Part shown: positions 44,668-54,106 of the stretch, piece by piece
Numbering within the stretch: position 1 is the stretch's first letter
How the letters are laid out: each line of letters begins with the position of its first letter
DNA from: Robiginitomaculum sp.
GTDB taxonomy: Bacteria > Pseudomonadota > Alphaproteobacteria > Caulobacterales > Maricaulaceae
Length of the DNA: 64,000 nucleotides
Assembly: GCA_021776565.1 (NCBI GenBank)
Contig: JAJFFQ010000048.1
Coordinates: 1 to 64,000, forward strand
Reading direction: 5' to 3'
The notes under the pieces: model-generated
Database searches by the model: none
What the model was told of the DNA's origin: nothing
What the model saw: the letters and a program-made list of their open reading frames with translations, nothing else
Made by a program: the position numbers and the translations under genes

Positions 44668-46203
44668 CTATCTCCTTTGCAATTCGGGCGTCATCAACAT
44701 CAATGCATACCCTTGCGCCTTGGTGAATGCCCCGGAAAGAATGTCAAAAGAACTGGTGCTTAAGTGTGATCCGAAAATATCACTGGCAAAATCAGGGGGC
44801 AGAGGTACGTTCTCAATCAATCCACCGATTAATACTGCCAGATTAAGCCGGGCAGCAATAATACTGGAACTGGCCCAGCTTGCCTCATCGTCCGGCCAGC
44901 CCGCTGGTGAATCGGCAGTAAAAGGCACCTGGCCCAACAAGTTAAAAACATTGAAAACCTGATCTGTCGTCAGGCCTTGCAAATCAAAAGCCCGAAACAT
45001 GGCAAGGATAAATTCTTCGGAATTTCTAAGCTTAAGAAATTGCCCGACCCCTGATACTGGCCACATTTCAGGGGCGCTGATCAGTGCCAGACTAACCTGC
45101 AACAAATCACCATCCGTAGCGGTAAAAACCTGCGATAGCTGGTCAATCAGGCTTTGCGGCGGTGTGTCCGAATGAAAATGAAACGCCAGCTTGCGGGCAA
45201 TATGTTTGGCGGTCGAGGGGTGGCGGACAAAGTCCTGCAAGGCATCAAGCCCCTGATTTTGACCTGTATCCAGATAATCCTTGCCCATAATTGTGCGGGT
45301 GCCTGGCTCATGAAACAGAGGATCAAAGACAAACTCGCCAATTTTATCCTCATTAATTTGCGGGTTGCCAACCGTCCAGCCGGTAATGGCCTTGGCGTAT
45401 TCAATAATGTCATTTTGACTATAGCCGCCACCAACACCCAGTGTGTGCAGTTCCAGTGTTTCCCGGGCAAGGTTTTCATTCAAACCAAGGCCAAATTGCT
45501 GACCAGCCCAGGAATTGGGGCCAAACGAAGTCCAGTTATCCAGATACATCAACATTGTCTGGTGACTTTCAACCGCCACAACCATGTCAAAAAACTTGCC
45601 CGTAACATGGGGACGAATGGCCTCGCGTTCCATGGCACCTGCCGTAGCGACCACGTTCAGGCCCTTGTTGACGTCTACGGAAAAATGGTCTGTCCAGAAA
45701 CGCACCAGTCGCTCTCGAAACGAAGCTGGCGTAACGGTCGCATGAAGCGTGCGTACCGAGATATCCTGAAAAAGGGCGTTGATGATTTCCTGTTGGATGT
45801 CCTGGGAGGTTTTGACAGCTTTGGGTTTACTCGCCGCAGTGGCGATAGATGAAATCATAGACTCATCCATCTTCGACAATTGCAACATTTGTTCAGAACG
45901 TTTGGTCTCTTTTGTTGACTCAAAGAACGTTGCGTAACGACTGACCGTGTTTTTCAACTGTTTCTTGTCAGTGGCAAGCGTGGTGGATGTACTGGTTTCC
46001 AGGCGAAAAGCCGCCACAAAATCATAAAACAGTTTTATACCGTCAACACTGCTTATTAAGCCAAACGTATCCAGCGTTGAGGATACATCGGTCAATTGCG
46101 CGTTTAACCAGGTCACCGGATCCGGTGCGATTGTATCAAGTTCACCAAAGCGCGCACCCAGTCCAAAACGGTGCGCGGCGGTCAAGGCATCAAGATCAGC
46201 CAT
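44668..46203 (-). CDS. DUF1800 family protein
   Basis: A 511-residue helical protein of the DUF1800 family. It has the opening AAHRFGLGARFGELD, RERLVRFWTDHFSV, ENLARETLELHTLGV and the LAFHFHSD segment typical of the family. No signal peptide is evident. It is followed after 2 bp by the DUF1501 gene, forming the widespread two-gene unit of unknown function seen in many proteobacteria, planctomycetes and bacteroidetes. Confidence 0.92.
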   Translation of the reverse strand: MADLDALTAAHRFGLGARFGELDTIAPDPVTWLNAQLTDVSSTLDTFGLISSVDGIKLFYDFVAAFRLETSTSTTLATDKKQLKNTVSRYATFFESTKETKRSEQMLQLSKMDESMISSIATAASKPKAVKTSQDIQQEIINALFQDISVRTLHATVTPASFRERLVRFWTDHFSVDVNKGLNVVATAGAMEREAIRPHVTGKFFDMVVAVESHQTMLMYLDNWTSFGPNSWAGQQFGLGLNENLARETLELHTLGVGGGYSQNDIIEYAKAITGWTVGNPQINEDKIGEFVFDPLFHEPGTRTIMGKDYLDTGQNQGLDALQDFVRHPSTAKHIARKLAFHFHSDTPPQSLIDQLSQVFTATDGDLLQVSLALISAPEMWPVSGVGQFLKLRNSEEFILAMFRAFDLQGLTTDQVFNVFNLLGQVPFTADSPAGWPDDEASWASSSIIAARLNLAVLIGGLIENVPLPPDFASDIFGSHLSTSSFDILSGAFTKAQGYALMLMTPELQRR

Positions 46204-46297
46204 AAAAACCCCTTAAGTTTTTCTGCACAGTATCATAGAACGCATGAATGGGCCATGAACCGTCGGGTTCATTGTTAATTATTTTTAAAACCCCTAT

Positions 46298-47308
46298 TTA
46301 TCTTTTGTGTCGCCAGGGGCGCACATCAGACCCACGGCTGAAAAACGTAATAGGTGACCAGGTGAACATGCGTAATAACGCCAGTGTCTTTATCCGCCGT
46401 GTCGCCTGAACTGCCCGGCGTTTTTCAAAGGCTGTCCCCAGCCCGGCAAGACTGTCCCACACGCCGGTAATGGTCGGACGAAACTGGCCTTTGAACATCG
46501 CCCGGACGATGAAGCCTATCAGTAACCCGGCATGAAAGGGGGCAAGACATAAAAACGGCACCAAAGGCATGTTTTTAACAAATGTCCATGTGCGATTGCG
46601 GGTGCCGTGATAAACGGCAAATGGCGATTGCGCACCAGCCACGCCCGAACCTTCATGGTAGACCACGGCCTCACGCACCTGCACGGCCCGTCCGCCCGAA
46701 AGGCGCAACCGAAAGGCCAGGTCGACATCTTCATGATAGCAAAAAAAGTCCTCATCAAAGCCGCCCGCTGCCTCAAACGCATCGCGCCGATAGGCGGCGG
46801 CGGCGGCGCACGGGCCAAACACCTCGCCGGTTTGCGGCAAGCGATCCAGAGGACGGTGCCAAAGCCCGCGCCAGGCAAAGCCGGTGGGCGCATATAGATC
46901 ACCAGCCCCATCCAGCAAATGGCGGTAATTGGCATCAATTTGCGTTGACCCGGCCATAACAATGGAAGGAGCAGACTTTGCTGCCGCAAGAAGCTGGCGT
47001 AGCCAGTCCGGCTCTGCATAGGCATCGGGGTTGAGCATGACAATCCATGGTGCATTTCCCCGCGCTACACCGATATTATTGCCTCTGGCAAAGCCGGTAT
47101 TTTCATCCAGCTTGATAACTTCAAAGCGTTCATCCAGGGGCGGCAAAGCCTCGATCGAGCCATCCTGGGACGCATTATCAATCAAAAAAGCCCGAAAGTT
47201 TTGCATGTCTTGCGCGGCCAGTGCCGCCACGCAATCGCGCAGCATGGTGCCAGCATTGTAATTGACGATGATAACATCAACTTCGGCAGTTTTGGATTTG
47301 GCGCTCAT
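46298..47308 (-). CDS. Family 2 glycosyltransferase (rhamnosyltransferase-like)
   Basis: A 336-residue GT-A enzyme. The nucleotide-sugar motif VDVIIVNYNAGTMLRDCVAAL region is at the N-terminus, DNASQDGSIEAL follows, and metal-binding and acceptor motifs appear at VMLNPDAYAEPDWL and GFDEDFFCYHEDVDLAFRLR. A hydrophobic segment near residues 240-270 may tether it to the inner membrane. It probably adds a sugar to a surface polysaccharide; no other polysaccharide gene is next to it. Confidence 0.92.
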   Translation of the reverse strand: MSAKSKTAEVDVIIVNYNAGTMLRDCVAALAAQDMQNFRAFLIDNASQDGSIEALPPLDERFEVIKLDENTGFARGNNIGVARGNAPWIVMLNPDAYAEPDWLRQLLAAAKSAPSIVMAGSTQIDANYRHLLDGAGDLYAPTGFAWRGLWHRPLDRLPQTGEVFGPCAAAAAYRRDAFEAAGGFDEDFFCYHEDVDLAFRLRLSGGRAVQVREAVVYHEGSGVAGAQSPFAVYHGTRNRTWTFVKNMPLVPFLCLAPFHAGLLIGFIVRAMFKGQFRPTITGVWDSLAGLGTAFEKRRAVQATRRIKTLALLRMFTWSPITFFSRGSDVRPWRHKR

Positions 47309-47386
47309 GGCTGTTTAGTTGCATGAGCAAACCTATCCGACAAGCTGAACATTGTCAGCAAAGCACCAAACCTGTATAATTGCAGC

Positions 47387-47791
47387 ATGGTTTTTCGCAT
47401 TATCATAGTGATAATAAGTATTTTAGGTGCCCCGTTTTTTGCATCTGCGCATGGTGGTGGACTGAACGCCCAAGGCTGTCACAACAATCGGAAGACGGGC
47501 GGTTATCATTGCCACCGCGCACCAAGGGTATCTTCAGTTCCTGTGCAAAAATACCGTGGATCAACATTAGCCAGGCCCTCTGTAACAAAAATCAAAACCA
47601 CTCAAAACCTGTTACGCCTTATGGCGTATGACGTTGGCAAAGCAGATGGGGTATTGGGTAAACAAACAAATTTAGCCATTAGAACCTTTGAACTAGACAG
47701 GAACTTACCATCTAGAGGACGCGTCACCGATACCCTTATTGAAGAACTTTCCAATGCCTTGGCAGAAGGTTTTCAACGCCCGGCCAGCTAG
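47387..47791 (+). CDS. Small secreted YHYH plus peptidoglycan-binding protein
   Basis: A 134-residue protein. A signal peptide ends ASA near residue 22. Residues 23-45 hold the YHYH-type motif HGGGLNAQGCHNNRKTGGYH, rich in His and Cys. Residues about 65-125 form a PG_binding_1 domain (MAYDVGKADGVLGKQTNLAI), which attaches to the cell wall. Probably periplasmic; a metal-binding or structural role is possible but not shown. Confidence 0.85.
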   Translation: MVFRIIIVIISILGAPFFASAHGGGLNAQGCHNNRKTGGYHCHRAPRVSSVPVQKYRGSTLARPSVTKIKTTQNLLRLMAYDVGKADGVLGKQTNLAIRTFELDRNLPSRGRVTDTLIEELSNALAEGFQRPAS

Positions 47792-47795
47792 AGTC

Positions 47796-47885
47796 AGGCC
47801 TCATCAATATCCAGCCGACCACCGCATACACCCCGGCCACCCGGAAGATATTACGGCGGCGTAGTTCGGTGAGTAGATTGGTCAT
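47796..47885 (-). pseudogene. 5' remnant of a membrane TPR/adenylate-cyclase-like protein
   Basis: The sequence MTNLLTELRRRNIFRVAGVY followed by AVVGWILM matches the very characteristic N-terminus and first membrane segment of alphaproteobacterial TolB/TPR regulatory proteins, normally 500 residues or more. After about 30 codons the match ends inside the 3' part of the convergent peptidoglycan-binding gene. Only the 5' piece is left. Confidence 0.65.
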
Positions 47886-47927
47886 AAATGGCGTCCCGTC
47901 CCGGTGCGTCTTTGCGCGCACCATCAT

Positions 47928-48456
47928 TTACCGCATGACATGGCTGGTCGGCAAGCCAAGAAGCGCCCAAGATGGGAATGACCAAGACTAAACAATATGA
48001 TGTCATTGCCGGGCTAGTCCCAGCAATCCAGTTTTAGTGATTTTACCCCATTTTGATCTATTCTGGATTACCCGAACCAGTCGGGTAATGACACGGTGAT
48101 GGTCGTAACCATTTCCAGGACAATTTGCCCTCGTTTTCCCTCCCCCGTTAACGGGGGAGGTGGGCGCGGATGCGCTCGGAGGGGGTGATAACAGGTCATC
48201 TTATTGATCGTTCTGGCTTTTGGATACGTCTGCCCCCTCCGCCCCTTTGGGGCACCTCCCCCGCTCCTTCGACAAGCTCAGGATGAGGGCAGGGGAGGAA
48301 AACAAAAATGATGGCTAAACCGGACAATAGTGGACTGGTTCGTGCAATGACACTGGAAGAGAAATATTTCAAAGGTTTAGAAATTCAGATTTCCCGTAAC
48401 CATTTCTAAGACAATTTGTGTGATCCTCTCTTTTGGGTGAAAAGAGTGGGGGAAAC
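47928..48456. other. Repeat-rich intergenic region
   Basis: Over 500 bases of dispersed repeats. A 9-bp stem ATTACCCGA/TCGGGTAAT lies at 48067-48089. A perfect 22-bp palindrome of the CCTCCCCC-GTTAAC-type lies at 48139-48160. A second, inverted copy of the same G-rich element lies near 48230-48263, and a CTTCGACAAGCTCAGGA motif at 48267-48283. A 24-bp direct repeat (48104-48127 and 48395-48418) brackets most of this. Confidence 0.7.
48308..48409 (+). CDS. Possible 33-residue small ORF
   Basis: ATG at 48308 follows GGAGG (48294-48298) at 9-nt spacing and opens a 33-codon frame beginning MMAKPDNSGLVRAMTLEEKY. No family is recognised. It lies between two direct repeats and upstream of the SGNH-like gene. 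Either a small protein, the start of a lost gene, or chance. Confidence 0.25.
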   Translation: MMAKPDNSGLVRAMTLEEKYFKGLEIQISRNHF

Positions 48457-49593
48457 ATGCTCGCCATAAAATTAATCTTTGCGGGGCTGGTGCTCATACT
48501 TGCCGCTTTTATTTTACGTCGTCCACCGCAAAACAAGACCGGGCGAATAAGCGCGTTTGTACGCGGTTTTGGTGCCTTTAGCCTGGGGTTAGTCATAACC
48601 GCCACCGCCATAGGGTTTGGTGCCAATAAAACCGGCATTGTGCGCGATGGGCCATACGCGCAAATTGCTGCCCATGCCTTGCAAACCATCGAAAATGATC
48701 CCGCGCCCTACATTCTTTTTGTCGGCGCCAGTTATTCGCGCAACGCCATTGATGACAAAGCCCTGACCCGGCGCTTGCGGGCCAGAGGGTATAACCAGCG
48801 CGTAATCACCTTTGCGCTTGAGGGGGCCAGCTTGCAAGAACGCGATCTGCGCCTTCGCCAGTTTTTGCGCACCGCACCAAGAGTGCCTGATACAGTGTTT
48901 TTGGAAATTTCCGAGCGATTTGACCGCAATCCGGCTTACGGCTTTGAAATTGCCAAATTTTCCGAACGGGTGATCGGCCAGTATAACCTGCGCGGCACGA
49001 TGTGGACACTACGCGGCTTTATGGGCACCGCGCCACACGAAATGGTATCCTTGGCTAAAAACGCCGTGCTTTTAGGCCTTCATGTGCCGCTGAACTGGTT
49101 TAATGTAGGGTTTTTTAACGAAGCAACGCAGTTGAACCATGCCCCGAAAATGGCCTCCTACGATCCGCAAACAGAACCACGCAGGGAAGTTAGCGCCGAT
49201 GACCGAAGCACCGGCCTTACCCTTGCTAAAACCTCCCTCCCTGAAGTGTTTGCCTGGGGTGAAACATTTCGGGCCGGGCAGCGCCGTATGCTGCGCAAGG
49301 CCGGAATACGCAACATTGCCTATTATTTCCCACCGGTGATTGATGCAAGCGAGCGCGCCTATATTCAGGCTGTTTGTCATCGTTTGACTGAAACCCTCTG
49401 CATCGCCCCGGTGGATACGGCAATGCTGGCTGCTCTGGATGCGCCTGTATGGTTTGACGAGGAACATTTGCTGGCCCCCGGTGCTGCGCTTTACGGGCAA
49501 TGGCTAGCGGGCCAAATGATGTCATCCGGGGTTTTGGGCAAACCAGGCACAAAACTGGCCCTTTTGTCTTTGGATGAGCGGTCTGTACCATGA
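48457..49593 (+). CDS. SGNH-like membrane protein partner of MBOAT acyltransferase
   Basis: A 378-residue protein. ATG at 48457 has GGGGG upstream and starts a membrane segment (about 1-20); a second segment is near 40-58. The rest is periplasmic with VGASYSRNAIDD in the place of the SGNH block I motif and DEEHLLAPGA near the end, matching the DxxH block V. Such proteins work with an MBOAT partner to transfer acyl (often acetyl) groups to surface polysaccharide, as AlgX/AlgJ do with AlgI. It overlaps the MBOAT start by 4 bp. Confidence 0.8.
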   Translation: MLAIKLIFAGLVLILAAFILRRPPQNKTGRISAFVRGFGAFSLGLVITATAIGFGANKTGIVRDGPYAQIAAHALQTIENDPAPYILFVGASYSRNAIDDKALTRRLRARGYNQRVITFALEGASLQERDLRLRQFLRTAPRVPDTVFLEISERFDRNPAYGFEIAKFSERVIGQYNLRGTMWTLRGFMGTAPHEMVSLAKNAVLLGLHVPLNWFNVGFFNEATQLNHAPKMASYDPQTEPRREVSADDRSTGLTLAKTSLPEVFAWGETFRAGQRRMLRKAGIRNIAYYFPPVIDASERAYIQAVCHRLTETLCIAPVDTAMLAALDAPVWFDEEHLLAPGAALYGQWLAGQMMSSGVLGKPGTKLALLSLDERSVP

Positions 49594-51014
49594 TTTTTAC
49601 CAGTCTGACATTTTTGCTCTTCTTCCTCGCCGTTTTTGGTGCCTATTGGCTAACGCGCAATAATCAGGCACGGCTCTACATCCTGTTGGCTGGCAGCGCA
49701 TTATTTTACGGCTGGTGGGACTGGCGGTTTTTGGGCCTGATCGCTCTGGTGATCCTGGTGTCCTGGGGCAGCGCATTGTGGATGTCCCGGCCAGCGGTCA
49801 GCAAAAATACACAAAATTTGGCTTTGGCTACCGGGGTCGGCGTATCGTTGATTGTGTTGGGCATTTTCAAATATACCGGGTTTTTTGCCGACAGCTTTGC
49901 CGAACTTTTGGGCAGATTGGGATTAAACGCCGATATGCCCACTTTACGCATTATACTGCCTGTCGGCATCAGCTTTTATGTATTTCAGGCTATATCCTAT
50001 ATGGCCGATGTGCGGCGCGGGGTTTTGGCGTTCGAGCCTCGCCTTGCTCGTGTGGCGCTTTACATTGCCTTTTTCCCGCAATTGGTAGCAGGGCCGATTG
50101 TGCGCGCCGCCAGTTTCTTCCCGCAAATGGATCGCACAAAACGTCTTGGCCGACGGGCGCTAATTGTTGGCCTTCGCGCGTTTGCCATCGGCTTTGTCTA
50201 CAAGGCGCTACTGGCCGATAACATCGCCCCTGTGGTCGATCAGGTTTATGGCAATATAGACGCCTATAATAATGCCGCTGTGGCCCTGGCTACCTTTGCT
50301 TTTGCGGCGCAGATTTATTTTGACTTTGCCGGATACTCGCTCATGGCCATTGGTGTGGCCCGTTTGTTTGGTTATCACATTCCGCGTAATTTCAATTTCC
50401 CCTATGCCAGCACTTCGATCACCGATTTTTGGCGGCGCTGGCATATGTCCCTTAGTTTCTGGTTGCGCGATTATCTATTTATTCCGCTGGGCGGCTCGCG
50501 AAATGGCCGCTTTGCCTATTATCGCAATCTGCTGGCCACCATGATTTTGGGCGGGTTGTGGCATGGCGCAGCCTGGACATTTGTTGCCTGGGGCTTGCTG
50601 CACGGGCTGGCGCTGGTGGTGCATAAACTTTGGGTTACACACGTAAAACCCGTGCTTGCTCCCATGATCGAACTGCCGCGCATGGCTAGCTGGCTGGCCG
50701 GGTTTATCGCCACCCAGGCTGTGGTGCTGGCGGGGTGGGCAATATTTCGCGCGGGCAGCACCTCCGATGCCCTCTCTGCACTGAGCGCACTTGGTGGGTT
50801 ACGAGACGGCGGCCCGCAAACATTAAGTCTTATGGCGTTACTGGTTATTGTTGTTCTGGCACTGGATCATGCGCTGGGGGTTCGGCGCTGGCGCCCGCAC
50901 TGGCGCGTGCTGGCACGCCCGGAAGTGTGGTGGGCCGGGGCCGGTGCAGCATTGGCGTTGGCCTTGAGCATTTATCCACTGACCGCTGCGCCCTTCGTGT
51001 ATTTTCAGTTCTGA
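49590..51014 (+). CDS. MBOAT family O-acyltransferase (AlgI/DltB-like)
   Basis: A 474-residue polytopic membrane protein. The family core is present: FPQLVAGPIVRAASFFPQ, then FWRRWHMSLSFWLRDYLFIP, and the catalytic-histidine segment GGLWHGAAWTF. It would pass an acyl group from the cytoplasm to the SGNH-like partner encoded just upstream. The acceptor is unknown; a glycosyltransferase gene lies 1 kb upstream in the opposite direction. Confidence 0.93.
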   Translation: MIFTSLTFLLFFLAVFGAYWLTRNNQARLYILLAGSALFYGWWDWRFLGLIALVILVSWGSALWMSRPAVSKNTQNLALATGVGVSLIVLGIFKYTGFFADSFAELLGRLGLNADMPTLRIILPVGISFYVFQAISYMADVRRGVLAFEPRLARVALYIAFFPQLVAGPIVRAASFFPQMDRTKRLGRRALIVGLRAFAIGFVYKALLADNIAPVVDQVYGNIDAYNNAAVALATFAFAAQIYFDFAGYSLMAIGVARLFGYHIPRNFNFPYASTSITDFWRRWHMSLSFWLRDYLFIPLGGSRNGRFAYYRNLLATMILGGLWHGAAWTFVAWGLLHGLALVVHKLWVTHVKPVLAPMIELPRMASWLAGFIATQAVVLAGWAIFRAGSTSDALSALSALGGLRDGGPQTLSLMALLVIVVLALDHALGVRRWRPHWRVLARPEVWWAGAGAALALALSIYPLTAAPFVYFQF

Positions 51015-51037
51015 TTGTGTGTGGGCATTTTTGAACC

Positions 51038-51964
51038 CTAGAGCATTATCTTTCCAAACTGTTTAAAACATTTCTCAGAGGCACCAAGCGCCCCTGGAAC
51101 CAATCCCGTTAACGAGATAAAGCCGTGCGGCATTGCTTTGAAGTGAAGGCTTTTCACAGCTGTTCCCGCCGCGATGAGCTTATCCGCATAGGCGCATCCT
51201 TCAGCCCTTAAGGGATCAAGGCCCGCCGTAACCATCAATGCCGGCGGCAAACCATGCAAGTCATTACAAAAAAGCGGGGAAAGACGGGGATCCGCAGGAT
51301 CGGCATCGGCGACATAAAGCTTGCGAATGGCGTTTAGTGCCTGATTACCCAGCAAATGCCCATCCGGAGATTTACGCTGTTTTGATTTGGTTTCCACCAA
51401 TTGCAACAATGGAAAAATCAACAATTGCCCGGCAAGAGCAATCCCTTCATCCCGGGCGAAATGGGTTAGCCAAGCGGCAAGTGTCCCCCCGGCACTGTCA
51501 CCGCCAACGGCCAATTGCCCTGGATCAATTCCCAGATCATTTGCGTTTCTGGCAACCCATTCAAGGGCGGTTTGTGCATCATCATGGGCCGCTGGAAACG
51601 GGTGCTCCGGTGCCAGGCGATAATCCACCGAAAGCACCCGCAAACGCGAATGTGCGGCCAGCCTCCTGCATGAGCTGTCATAACTGGCCACATCGCCAAC
51701 TATAAAACCGCCGCCATGAAAATATAAAAGCCCAGGCCCGGGAGCTACCCCCGCACCAAACGGTGTATAAAGGCAGGCCGGAATGCCTCCCGTTGCAGAG
51801 GGAATACGCACGGCCCTGGTATTGGCTATGGGCGGGGCGGGTTTTTGCCAGTTATCCTTGCCGCCAGCAATGGCGGCGCGGGCAAAGGCCACAGCGTGCG
51901 CCGGGGTGTCCGTAGAAAATCGCGTCACGGCTTTATCAAAAAGATCGCGAAAATACCTGTCCAT
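51038..51964 (-). CDS. Alpha/beta hydrolase of the hormone-sensitive lipase family
   Basis: A 308-residue esterase. The oxyanion-hole motif YFHGGGFIVGD, the nucleophile elbow GGDSAGGTLAAW, and the catalytic Asp/His region (GLDPLRAEG and MPHGF) are all in order. Cytosolic, no signal peptide. Probably hydrolyses short-chain esters. It converges on the MBOAT gene. Confidence 0.93.
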   Translation of the reverse strand: MDRYFRDLFDKAVTRFSTDTPAHAVAFARAAIAGGKDNWQKPAPPIANTRAVRIPSATGGIPACLYTPFGAGVAPGPGLLYFHGGGFIVGDVASYDSSCRRLAAHSRLRVLSVDYRLAPEHPFPAAHDDAQTALEWVARNANDLGIDPGQLAVGGDSAGGTLAAWLTHFARDEGIALAGQLLIFPLLQLVETKSKQRKSPDGHLLGNQALNAIRKLYVADADPADPRLSPLFCNDLHGLPPALMVTAGLDPLRAEGCAYADKLIAAGTAVKSLHFKAMPHGFISLTGLVPGALGASEKCFKQFGKIML

Positions 51965-51996
51965 ATCTTTTCAGTTAGTGGCCTTGTTGTCTCTGG

Positions 51997-52209
51997 TCAA
52001 TGCAAAGAAAGACTCTGATCGCGACTAATGCGTCCATCCAGGGCATCTTCGATAACAGAGCGCAATGCCAACCACGCATTTGTGCGTGGCTCGTCCCCAA
52101 GGGCGCGCATTTCATCAACAGCCTGCCCAGCCAAAACGGCTGCTTCGTCGCCATGCTGGTCAACCATAGTGAAAGCCATAAAACGCAAATCATTTGGAGT
52201 AATGGACAT
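51997..52209 (-). CDS. Small hypothetical protein
   Basis: A 70-residue protein starting at ATG 52209, which has AAGGAG upstream. It is acidic and helical, with DQHGDEAAVLAGQAVDEMRA resembling small alphaproteobacterial proteins of unknown role. A longer 89-residue start is possible but has no ribosome binding site. It sits 32 bp upstream of the esterase on the same strand. Confidence 0.65.
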   Translation of the reverse strand: MSITPNDLRFMAFTMVDQHGDEAAVLAGQAVDEMRALGDEPRTNAWLALRSVIEDALDGRISRDQSLSLH

Positions 52210-52294
52210 AAAATGCTCCTTATACCTCAGAGTAAGCAAAAGCCGCGCCAGATCAAAACGTCGCAACCAAAGGGTTTGCGCACACGAAGTTTAG

Positions 52295-54088
52295 CTATAG
52301 GCGGGTTTTGCCGGTAAGGATTTGCCCATGGATCGTTTTGGTCATGAGGGTGTAGGTTTTGGCATTGCGGTCGAGCACATAAAGCGGGTCTTTTGTTTTT
52401 TGTGGATCAAAGCCTTGTTTCACAAGATCTATTTTTTTGAATTTGAATGTTCCGGTGGTTTCGGCGGCACGTTGTTCGCGCAAAAATATCGGCATAGCAT
52501 ATTGAGGTAACTGGTCTGTCAGATGCAAATAAAGCCTATGATGGTCAATATCTCCACTGCGAACATAGGCCGCCATGCCAGCCCGGCCATCATAACCTGG
52601 CACTTCAACCCCATAGACATTGCTCTGGCTGACACCGGAAAATGATGAAAACGCCGAAGCAACTTCGCCAGTTGAAACATTTTCTGCCATCCAGCGAAAT
52701 GTGTCCCCCAGCCGATCAACAAAATAATAATAACCATGACGGTCAACACGCATCAGATCGCCGGTACGAAAATACAGATCGCCTTTCTCAAACACATCAC
52801 GCAGTAATTTTTTTTCGGTTTCGCTTTTTGAGCCATAGCCATCAAAGCGATAGCGGGCATCATCTGGATCAATTGATCCCAACGCCTCACCAGGTTCATC
52901 CAATCCCACTGCCAGACAAAACCCATCTGAGCCGCGCACCGGTTTTTGTGTATCAAGGTCAATTTTTACCAGTTTTATATTAAAATTTTTGCGCGCATAC
53001 CACGGCACCCGCCCTATAGCCCCAATTTGCCCGTCAGCATTCAAAAGACCTACATTACCCTCGGTTGCGCCATAAAATTCGGCAATTTTGTAGATCTGAA
53101 AACGATCCCGGAACCGCACCCAGACATCCGGTCGCAATCCATTGCCAATCATGGCCCGGATGGTGTGCTGATGCTCGGCAAGTGTGTCTTCAGTATTAAC
53201 CAAAAACCGGCACAACTCGCCGACATACATAAATAATGTGGCCCCGGTATTTACCGCCTCATCCCAAAACTTTGATGCCGAAAACTCGCGTTGCACAATA
53301 ACCGCACCGCCGGTTAACAGTGATGTGCCAACACCGCAAATACCGCCCGTTGCATGGTATAACGGCAACACCATCAGCATCCGGTCTTTTGGGCCAGCAT
53401 TAACGGCACCTGAAAACGTGTTCATATAGCGTTGTGCACGGGCATGGGTGACCAGTGCCGCCTTGGGAAGCCCGGTGGTGCCAGAGGTGAACATTTTCAA
53501 CACCACATCCTTTGACTTCAAATGAGCACGAATACCCGGATCAGGCCTGTCGGACGAGACATGCTCCAGTGCTGCATCAAGCCCTTGCGTGCCTTTGGGT
53601 GTTGTTTCCAGACACCAGACCGGCAGAGACTTGCCCTTTTTGTCATTCACTTCGCAACATTCGCGGGCCAGTTCAGGCTCCAGAATTATGGCTTTGGCAT
53701 CAGCAACCTGGATGCAATGAGCCAGACTTTTACCAACCAGCAGCGTGTTCAAAAGCGCCCCAACAACCCCGACCTTGGAAAGGCCATACCAGATCGCCAC
53801 AAATTCAAGACGATTATTACTGAAAAACGCTATGGTGTCGCCAGGCCGGTAACCCTCACTCAGCGCCCAGTTGGCTACACGATTTGCATAGGCATCAAAC
53901 TGCGCATACGTCCAGCTTTTACCTTGTGATACAAAGGCCGTATTACCCGCAAACCTGTCAACAGCCTGCTCAATTTCATCGGTGAGTAACAAATGTGATG
54001 CCGGGTTAATATGTGCCAATTGTTTTAGCGTTGCGCGCATCGCCGTAATAAACCGGTATTCGCGCCGTATCGCGGCAAAAAGACTCAT
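52295..54088 (-). CDS. Long-chain acyl-CoA synthetase (FATP/FadD6-like)
   Basis: A 597-residue adenylate-forming enzyme activating fatty acids to acyl-CoA. The AMP-binding P-loop is FTSGTTGLPKAALVTH, the family-specific motif EFYGATEGNVGLL marks the FATP/very-long-chain group, and YFRTGDLMRVDRHGYYYFVD is motif III. ATG at 54088 follows GGAGAGGGTG. Cytosolic, membrane-associated. It precedes the small protein and esterase on the same strand, a possible lipid-degradation cluster. Confidence 0.92.
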   Translation of the reverse strand: MSLFAAIRREYRFITAMRATLKQLAHINPASHLLLTDEIEQAVDRFAGNTAFVSQGKSWTYAQFDAYANRVANWALSEGYRPGDTIAFFSNNRLEFVAIWYGLSKVGVVGALLNTLLVGKSLAHCIQVADAKAIILEPELARECCEVNDKKGKSLPVWCLETTPKGTQGLDAALEHVSSDRPDPGIRAHLKSKDVVLKMFTSGTTGLPKAALVTHARAQRYMNTFSGAVNAGPKDRMLMVLPLYHATGGICGVGTSLLTGGAVIVQREFSASKFWDEAVNTGATLFMYVGELCRFLVNTEDTLAEHQHTIRAMIGNGLRPDVWVRFRDRFQIYKIAEFYGATEGNVGLLNADGQIGAIGRVPWYARKNFNIKLVKIDLDTQKPVRGSDGFCLAVGLDEPGEALGSIDPDDARYRFDGYGSKSETEKKLLRDVFEKGDLYFRTGDLMRVDRHGYYYFVDRLGDTFRWMAENVSTGEVASAFSSFSGVSQSNVYGVEVPGYDGRAGMAAYVRSGDIDHHRLYLHLTDQLPQYAMPIFLREQRAAETTGTFKFKKIDLVKQGFDPQKTKDPLYVLDRNAKTYTLMTKTIHGQILTGKTRL

Positions 54089-54106
54089 AATCACCCTCTC
54101 CTGCAT

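Noticed and set aside
48369-48689. 106-residue minus-strand ORF opposite the SGNH-like gene
   Set aside because: It is antisense to the N-terminal membrane region of a supported gene and has no ribosome binding site or family features.
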